A DNA stretch of 18,429 bases from an uncultured Paracoccaceae bacterium (lineage in GTDB: Bacteria > Pseudomonadota > Alphaproteobacteria > Rhodobacterales > Rhodobacteraceae), in NCBI GenBank assembly GCA_937916485.1, contig CALFSV010000147.1, forward strand, positions 1-18,429, given 5' to 3'. The notes under the pieces were generated by a model. The model made no database searches. It was not told the DNA's origin and saw only the letters and a list, made by a program, of their open reading frames with translations. The position numbers and the translations under genes were made by a program. Positions 14,019-18,429 of the stretch are shown piece by piece. How positions within the stretch are numbered: the stretch's first letter is position 1; the number at the start of each line of letters is the position of its first letter.

Positions 14019-15556
14019 GCCATCTGCGCCATCTGCAGATTAAGCGCCTGCGCTTTGGCGACTTCGCGCATGATCCGCTCTTCGCTGCCTTCGCCACGGA
14101 GGAACTCGTCAACAATCTGGCCGTCGGAGATGGTCAGGCAGCGGTCGCAAAGGCCGATCACCTCCTCAAGTTCGGAGGATACGACGACCAGAGCGACCCC
14201 CTTGCCCGCCAGTTCGGCAATGAGGCGATAGATCTCTGCCCTTGTGGCAGCATCCACGCCCTTCGTCGGTTCGTCCAGAAGCAGGATCCGGGGGGTCCGC
14301 ATAAGAACCCGCGCAAACAGCAGTTTCTGCTGGTTGCCGCCCGAAAGCTGGGCAACCGGAGCCTGCGGCGATGGCGCCATGACCGAAAGTTCCTGCATCG
14401 CGGTCAGAATCGCCGATCGCTCGCGCTCGGGCCGCACAATACCGCGATCCGACAATGCCGCCAGATTGCCGATGGTGATGTTGGCGCCGACCGTCTGGTT
14501 GAAGAGCAGTCCGTCGCGCTTGCGATCCTCGGTCAGAAGCGCGATTCCCGCAGCGCGGGCATCGGCGGGCGAAGTGATACGGCGCAATGTGCCATCGACC
14601 GTGATGGTGCCGCTAGCCGGTACTCTGCCATAGATCCCGTGCAAGATTTCGCTGCGGCCCGAGCCCAGCAGCCCGGCCAGCCCGACAATCTCGCCCTCTC
14701 GGACATGAAACGTGATGTCACGCGCGCCTTGGATCGCGCCGGAATGGCCCGCGACATTCAGGCCCTCGACTTCGAGCACACGGCGCTCGCCGAGAGGGGC
14801 GCTCCGCTCCGGAAAAAGCTGCTGGACCCGGCGACCCGACATGGCGACGATGAACTTCTCCTGATCGAAGTCCGCCCTGTCGAATTCATCGCCGACCTTA
14901 CCATCTCGCAGCACCGTGGCGCGGTCGCAAAGGTCCAGCACTTCGGGGAGGCGGTGGGTGATGTAGATGATGGTCTTTCCTTGTGCCTTGATCCGGCGCA
15001 GCACGGAAAAGAGCGCGCTGACCTCCTGCCCCGACAGCGACGAGGTCGGTTCGTCCAGCATCAGCACTTCAGGGTTGGACGAAATTGTGCGGGCGATCAT
15101 GACCAAATGGCGCTGCGCACCGGTCAGCGAGGCGACAATGCCACGAGGATTGATCGCGATGCCCATGTCATCGAAGATTGCGCGGGTCTTTTCATTGACT
15201 TGAGCCCGTCTGACAAAGACGCCGCCGAGACCCATTTGCCCGGCGAAGACGTTCTCCGCGACAGTAAGCTGTTCGAGAATCTCAATTTCCTGCGGCACAT
15301 AGCCGATCCCGGCACAGCGTGCATCGTCGGGCGAACGGAACGCGCAAGGCTTACCGCCAAGAAGCACCTCTCCGCCGTAGGATCCGGCGCGATAGACCCC
15401 GTTCATGATCTTGACCAGCGTTGATTTACCTGCGCCGTTCTGTCCGAGTAGCGCATGGATATCGCCCTTGCGGACTGCAAGATCCACGCCGCTCAGGGCC
15501 CGGACCCCGCCGAAGGATTTGCTGACGGCATGGGTCTCGATGGCAATTTCAGACAT
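14015..15556 (-). CDS. CUT2-family sugar ABC transporter ATPase, two fused nucleotide-binding domains
   Basis: 513-residue RbsA/MglA-type protein energising import of a monosaccharide. The first domain has Walker A GQNGAGKST (residues 38-46) and Walker B LMLDEPTS (about 165-172). Its signature is degenerate (LTGAQ, 144-148). The second domain has the degenerate Walker A GLLGSGRSE typical of this family, signature LSGGNQQK, and Walker B LLLDEPTKGVD. The ATG at 15556 is preferred over the adjacent GTG at 15559; GGAGGA lies seven bases upstream. It is the third gene of the transport operon, 86 bases after the binding-protein gene and overlapping the SDR start by four bases. Confidence 0.95.
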   Translation of the reverse strand: MSEIAIETHAVSKSFGGVRALSGVDLAVRKGDIHALLGQNGAGKSTLVKIMNGVYRAGSYGGEVLLGGKPCAFRSPDDARCAGIGYVPQEIEILEQLTVAENVFAGQMGLGGVFVRRAQVNEKTRAIFDDMGIAINPRGIVASLTGAQRHLVMIARTISSNPEVLMLDEPTSSLSGQEVSALFSVLRRIKAQGKTIIYITHRLPEVLDLCDRATVLRDGKVGDEFDRADFDQEKFIVAMSGRRVQQLFPERSAPLGERRVLEVEGLNVAGHSGAIQGARDITFHVREGEIVGLAGLLGSGRSEILHGIYGRVPASGTITVDGTLRRITSPADARAAGIALLTEDRKRDGLLFNQTVGANITIGNLAALSDRGIVRPERERSAILTAMQELSVMAPSPQAPVAQLSGGNQQKLLFARVLMRTPRILLLDEPTKGVDAATRAEIYRLIAELAGKGVALVVVSSELEEVIGLCDRCLTISDGQIVDEFLRGEGSEERIMREVAKAQALNLQMAQMA

Positions 15557-15608
15557 CACGGGGTCCTCCGTTGACAGGAACGGGCAGTTTTCCCCAACCG
15601 CAGTTGGT

Positions 15609-15634
15609 TGCAGAGCGACGTATGCCGCTCTGCA
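15609..15634 (-). other. Intercistronic hairpin between binding-protein and ATPase genes
   Basis: Perfect nine-base-pair stem (15609-15617 with 15626-15634) and an eight-base loop, starting nine bases after the binding-protein stop on the transcript. No T-run follows on the minus strand, so it is not a typical terminator. Such hairpins after periplasmic-binding-protein genes often protect the upstream mRNA or attenuate read-through, giving more binding protein than ATPase. A second weaker stem CCAAC/GTTGG lies at 15594-15607. Confidence 0.55.
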
Positions 15635-15642
15635 GCTTCGGG

Positions 15643-16629
15643 TTACTGACCAGCGCGGTCCAGCATGTCGTAGTAGGGCTGGAGATCATCGACTGTGATG
15701 ACCGGCGCAGGCAGCGGGTGAAGATAGTCGACTGTTTCGCCCTGCGCAATTCGGCCAAGAAGTTCGGCCACCAGCGCGCTCTCCTCATAGAGCGGCTGAG
15801 CCACGAGGCCATAGGCTTCGCCGTCGCGAATAAGATCGAGATTCTGCCGGATGTAGTCCATGCCAATGATCACGATTTCACGGTCTGCCTTGCGGGCAGC
15901 ACCGGCCCAAGTCTGGATCGAGTTGCCGGTCGTGCCGAACGCGGCGACAATTTCGGGATTGGCAAGTAGGATCGCCACCGCCTTGGCTTCCGCGGCCGAG
16001 GGATCAAATCCTTCCATTTCGGTCGCTAGGACGGCGATGTCGGGGAAATTTCCGGCAATCGTCGCGCGGAAAGCATCCGTCATGGTGTTCTCGGTGTCGT
16101 TTGACGCGCCTTGGGTCAGAGCGATGACGCCTTTGCCACCAAGTTGTTCACCCATTGCCATCGCCGCATTGTAACCGGCATTGACGATATCCTCGCCGAC
16201 CGCGGCGGCCAGACCCGGAACCGATCCCTCTTCAGGCAGGACATGCCAGGTCACGACCGGGAACCCTTCGGCGGCCAGATCGCTCATGTAAGTATAAACT
16301 GCTGGATCTGGGCCATAGACAGCGACGCCGTCAAATTCGGTGCGGGCCAGGGCGGCTTCGGCCAGAGGGATAGAGGCTGCGAGGTCCCAATTGGTGGCAC
16401 TTGGGTCGCCAACGATCTCGCACAAATAACCAAGCTCGGCGCATTTCTCCATGAAACCGGCCTGCATCAAACGGTGTACTGGATGGCCCCGCATTGGCTG
16501 GACCCAAAGCAAGTTCACCACATCATCTTGGGCCATCGCCGGAGCCACGTAGCTCAGACTGGACAAAGCGAGTGCCGCACTAATGGTGAACTGGTTGATA
16601 CCCTTGGAATAGGCGTGGAATTTCGACAT
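15643..16629 (-). CDS. Periplasmic sugar-binding protein of the CUT2 ABC transporter
   Basis: 328-residue binding protein of the ribose/LacI-like periplasmic fold (Peripla_BP_4 type). The start MSKFHAYSKG at 16629 follows AGGAGA. Residues 1-33 are a secretion signal: Lys near the start, hydrophobic ISAALALSSLSYVA, and a likely cleavage after AMA before QDD. The mature part shows alternating strands and helices with FDGVAVYGPDP, FPVVTWHVLP, GVIALTQGASNDTENTM, AAFGTTGNS and IVIIGMDY, typical of substrate-dependent hinge-closing proteins. It lies between permease and ATPase genes (110- and 86-base gaps). The ligand cannot be inferred with confidence; the gene context favours a monosaccharide. 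Confidence 0.93.
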   Translation of the reverse strand: MSKFHAYSKGINQFTISAALALSSLSYVAPAMAQDDVVNLLWVQPMRGHPVHRLMQAGFMEKCAELGYLCEIVGDPSATNWDLAASIPLAEAALARTEFDGVAVYGPDPAVYTYMSDLAAEGFPVVTWHVLPEEGSVPGLAAAVGEDIVNAGYNAAMAMGEQLGGKGVIALTQGASNDTENTMTDAFRATIAGNFPDIAVLATEMEGFDPSAAEAKAVAILLANPEIVAAFGTTGNSIQTWAGAARKADREIVIIGMDYIRQNLDLIRDGEAYGLVAQPLYEESALVAELLGRIAQGETVDYLHPLPAPVITVDDLQPYYDMLDRAGQ

Positions 16630-16739
16630 GGTATTCTCCTCTCCATTTTGCCGACGCCTCCTGCGGCGGCAGTTCCCGACCGGTTGATCCGGCGTCGCCG
16701 CGCACCGACAATGAAGCGCGACTTCGTGCATTTGCGGGG

Positions 16740-17756
16740 TTAGCCCGCCTTTCCGGACGCCAGAAAGCGGCGACGCAGAATGTCTAGTCCGACAGCCAGG
16801 ACCATGATGACGCCGACCGCGATCTGTTGCCAGTTTGTGTCCACACCGATAATGACGAGACCGCTTTGCACGACGCGCAGCAGCAGAATGCCGATGACCC
16901 CGCCAATCACGGTCCCGGCGCCGCCAAAGAGCGACACACCGCCAACGACGACACCGGCGATCACGATGAGCTCCCAACCCGAGCCGACAGTGGTGGCGGC
17001 GGTCGACATGTCCGCCATGACGAACATGCCTGCGACTGAGGCAAGGCCCCCAACGGTCATGAATGCCGCGATCTTGTAGCGGTCTGTGTTGATGCCGACG
17101 AGCCGTGCAACCTCCTTGTTGCCACCGGTCGCATACATGTTGCGGCCGATTACAGTGTGGCGCAGGACGAAATCCGCGACCAGCAAAGCGACGACGAAGA
17201 ATGCAACGCTCCAGCCGAGTCCAAAGCCCAGATTGACCCGGCCAAGAGCGGTGATTGAATCGGGAAGCGGATAGACAGGGTAGCCACCCGTCACCAACTG
17301 GATCAGCCCCTGTCCCACGAACAACACACCAAGTGTCTGAATAAAGGCCGGAATCCCTAGCTTGACGACAACCAGACCATTAATGAGGCCCAACAATAGT
17401 CCGACACCGACGCCACCCAAAAGCGCGATTGCGACCGGCAGTCCGAACGCAGTCATCAGTTTGGCGGATACAACTGCAGACAGCCCGGCAACCGATCCAA
17501 CCGACAGGTCGAATTCGCCCGAAACCAACAGGATCGTCTGGCCGATGGCGATAATACCGACGAAAGAAACAACATTAAGCATAGCACGGACGTTGCGGGC
17601 CGACATGAAAGCCGGTTCGATCATCCAGAAAAACGTTGAAAGGAGCACGAGCGCTGCGATCACGCCAACTTCACCGCCGGTGACAAGACGCATCACAATC
17701 TTGCGCAAACCCGTTGCCCGGGCGCCCTGAGCCAAAGCTACATCGGCTTTCGCCAT
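16740..17756 (-). CDS. CUT2-family sugar ABC transporter permease (RbsC type)
   Basis: 338-residue inner-membrane permease of the RbsC/XylH family, forming the translocation channel as a dimer. The start MAKADVALAQG at 17756 lies behind GGGAGGT; the frame stays open far upstream but that stretch is promoter DNA. Repeated hydrophobic helices are evident, for example VGVIAALVLLSTFFWMI, VGIIAIGQTILLVSG and IVIAGVVVGGVSLFGGAGTV. The family's GEFDLSVGS motif follows the third helix, and the cytoplasmic loop GRNMYATGGNKEVARLVGI contacts the ATPase. It is the first gene of the transport operon, downstream of the palindromic operator candidate at 17823-17838. Confidence 0.95.
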   Translation of the reverse strand: MAKADVALAQGARATGLRKIVMRLVTGGEVGVIAALVLLSTFFWMIEPAFMSARNVRAMLNVVSFVGIIAIGQTILLVSGEFDLSVGSVAGLSAVVSAKLMTAFGLPVAIALLGGVGVGLLLGLINGLVVVKLGIPAFIQTLGVLFVGQGLIQLVTGGYPVYPLPDSITALGRVNLGFGLGWSVAFFVVALLVADFVLRHTVIGRNMYATGGNKEVARLVGINTDRYKIAAFMTVGGLASVAGMFVMADMSTAATTVGSGWELIVIAGVVVGGVSLFGGAGTVIGGVIGILLLRVVQSGLVIIGVDTNWQQIAVGVIMVLAVGLDILRRRFLASGKAG

Positions 17757-17862
17757 TCTGACCTCCCTCGTGCTTCCCGAGTGCCAACGATCCTCAATGA
17801 GGATTGATAGCATGATTCCTTTTAGTAGTATACTACTATAACAATATTTCTGGATGTGGCGG
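17757..17862 (-). promoter_or_regulatory. Promoter/operator region of the sugar transport operon
   Basis: Contains the perfect 16-base palindrome TAGTAGTATACTACTA at 17823-17838, with its GTATAC centre about 73 bases before the permease start. Read on the minus strand, 17842-17829 is GTTATAGTAGTATA, matching 12 of 14 bases of the element at 530-543. -10-like hexamers TATAGT and TATACT overlap it; no good -35 is seen. GntR proteins with a UTRA domain commonly bind short palindromes with a GT-TA-AC core, so this is the strongest operator candidate for the regulator at 11309. Confidence 0.6.
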
Positions 17863-18013
17863 GGAGTGGACAAAACATGGGGGTCGTCGTCGGTGATCTG
17901 GGCTGTGCTAAGGTAAGCTCTTTGCGAGGGGGGCGGCTTTGATGGTGTAACCGCCCCCCGACGGCAACACTGTGCCAAGGTGGGATCGCAACAATCCAAC
18001 TTGGGAGGCGGTC
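17863..18013 (+). mobile_element. 5' non-coding end of IS110-family element, possible bridge-RNA region
   Basis: Non-coding stretch between the transport operon promoter and the IS110 transposase start. The exact left end is not determinable; the boundary given is a guess after the AT-rich promoter. A strong nine-base-pair stem GGGGGGCGG/CCGCCCCCC (17928-17936 with 17951-17959, 14-base loop) lies inside. IS110-group elements encode a structured bridge RNA upstream of the transposase; this region has the right place and size, but whether this element belongs to that group or to the IS1111 group is unclear. Confidence 0.4.
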
Positions 18014-18298
18014 ATGTCGGAGATTATCACGGTCGGACTCGATCTGGCGAAGAACATTTTTCAGGTGCACGGAGCCGACGGCACGGGCCGGCGGGTCTTG
18101 CGCAAGAAGCTGCGGTGCGCGCAGGTGCTGGAGTTTTTCGGCCAGCTGCCGCCTTGCGTCGTCGCGATGGAAGCCTGCGGCGGGGCTCACTTTTGGGGGC
18201 GCGAGATCGGTAAGCTGGGCCACGAGGTTCGGCTGATTCCGCCGGCCTATGGGCAGTGTCAGAGGAACTTTCTTGTCGGCTGGGTTCGCGCCAACTAG
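18014..18298 (+). pseudogene. IS110-family transposase, N-terminal fragment interrupted by an IS6-family element
   Basis: 94-codon open frame starting ATG 18014 with GGGAGG at 18003-18008. It encodes the N-terminus of the RuvC-like DEDD domain: VGLDLAKNIFQVHG with the first catalytic Asp, then VVAMEACGGAHFWGREI with the Glu, and GHEVRLIPPAY. Full-length relatives run over 300 residues and continue PPAYVKP..., but here the match stops after PPAY (about residue 79, base 18250). The rest, GQCQRNFLVGWVRAN, is read from other DNA, the putative left end of the IS6-type element. The copy is therefore inactive unless it is supplied in trans. Confidence 0.88.
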
Positions 18299-18307
18299 CG
18301 TCACCGG
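18252..18307 (+). repeat. Putative left terminal region of IS6-family element
   Basis: The IS110 reading frame breaks at about 18251, and the sequence from 18252 begins GGCAGTGTCAGAGGAAC. IS6-family terminal repeats usually begin GG..CTG/GTG followed by a T/A-rich stretch (IS26: GGCACTGTTGCAAA), so this looks like the left inverted repeat, about 56 bases before the transposase ATG. The right end is outside the window, so the repeat and the 8-base target duplication cannot be confirmed. Confidence 0.5.
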
Positions 18308-18429
18308 ATGACAAATCCCAGCCCCTTTCGCTATTTCAAAACATCACCCAAGATCAGCCGCCTGGCGGTGATGCTCTACGTTCGGTTCCCGCTTTCGCTC
18401 CGGAATGTCGAAGATCTTCTGCACGAGCG
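18308..18429 (+). CDS. IS6-family transposase, N-terminus (cut by window edge)
   Basis: Open frame from ATG 18308 running off the window: begins MTNPSPFRYFKTSP, then ISRLAVMLYVRFPLSLRN and VEDLLHER. The pattern F(K)..P.I..LAV..Y.R..LS.R.VE.LL.ER is the N-terminal DNA-binding segment of IS6/IS26-type DDE transposases. The catalytic DDE residues would be downstream. No good ribosome site precedes the ATG. It sits inside the broken IS110 transposase gene, which gives the order of events: IS110 first, IS6 later. IS6-type elements recombine into cointegrates and often mark the borders of transferred or plasmid-borne segments. Confidence 0.85.
   Translation, partial: MTNPSPFRYFKTSPKISRLAVMLYVRFPLSLRNVEDLLHE

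Noticed and set aside
15609..15634. Rho-independent terminator between binding-protein and ATPase genes
   Set aside because: Good stem but no U-tract on the coding (minus) strand; kept only as an intercistronic hairpin.
16652..16697. Hairpin CGACGCC/GGCGTCG between permease and binding-protein genes
   Set aside because: Seven-base-pair stem with a 32-base loop; easily expected by chance in GC-rich DNA.
1..18429. CRISPR array, tRNA/rRNA genes, phage or secretion-system genes
   Set aside because: No regularly spaced direct repeats, no tRNA-like cloverleaf or rRNA stretch and no phage or toxin motifs were noticed when reading both strands.

Overview
The window is GC-rich with dense, overlapping genes, strong GGAGG-type ribosome sites, ribose-type (CUT2) ABC transport and many short-chain dehydrogenases (SDRs). 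This suggests an alphaproteobacterium, probably Rhodobacterales/Paracoccus-like. That placement is an impression from gene content and style, not from a phylogenetic marker. The window is an accessory carbohydrate/sugar-acid catabolic locus ending in insertion-sequence debris.

Layout. (1) 1-411, minus: truncated SDR. (2) 412-743: regulatory gap with an AT-rich promoter/operator candidate. (3) 744-1523, plus: complete SDR, convergent with the next unit. (4) 7929-1604, minus: tight seven-gene operon in the order Ldh-type 2-hydroxyacid dehydrogenase, FAH-fold hydrolase, PfkB kinase, KDPG-type aldolase, SDR with the catalytic Tyr replaced by Phe, a shrunken SDR-like protein without cofactor or catalytic motifs, and a GlcD/D-lactate-dehydrogenase-type flavoprotein. 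(5) 8103-12088, plus: an unusual single-chain E1alpha-E1beta-lipoyl 2-oxoacid dehydrogenase, a small E2-like protein with an E3-binding domain but no HxxxDG acyltransferase motif, and a GntR/UTRA regulator. (6) 12357-13268, plus: aldose 1-epimerase. (7) 17756-13251, minus: CUT2 permease, periplasmic binding protein, ATPase and a canonical SDR. (8) About 17860 to the end: a 5' fragment of an IS110-family element interrupted by the left end of an IS6-family element.

How it may work (inference). The ABC system imports a monosaccharide, the epimerase interconverts anomers, and one or more SDRs oxidise it. A 2-keto-3-deoxy acid would then be handled by two routes encoded in the same operon: kinase plus aldolase (phosphorylative Entner-Doudoroff type), or oxidation by an SDR and hydrolysis by the FAH protein, as in the L-rhamnose LRA5/LRA6 and L-fucose diketo pathways, giving pyruvate plus a 2-hydroxyacid. 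The Ldh-type enzyme and the flavoprotein are suited to oxidise that 2-hydroxyacid, and the E1-lipoyl/E2-like complex could oxidatively decarboxylate the resulting 2-oxoacid. No lactonase, sugar-acid dehydratase or E3 is in the window.

The most unusual points are the adjacent SDR pair in which both members lack the catalytic Tyr and one also lacks the NAD-binding loop and Lys; the E1-lipoyl fusion paired with a motif-less E2; and a recurring GTTATArTAGTAT-like AT-rich element in front of four transcription units, a plausible operator of the local GntR regulator.
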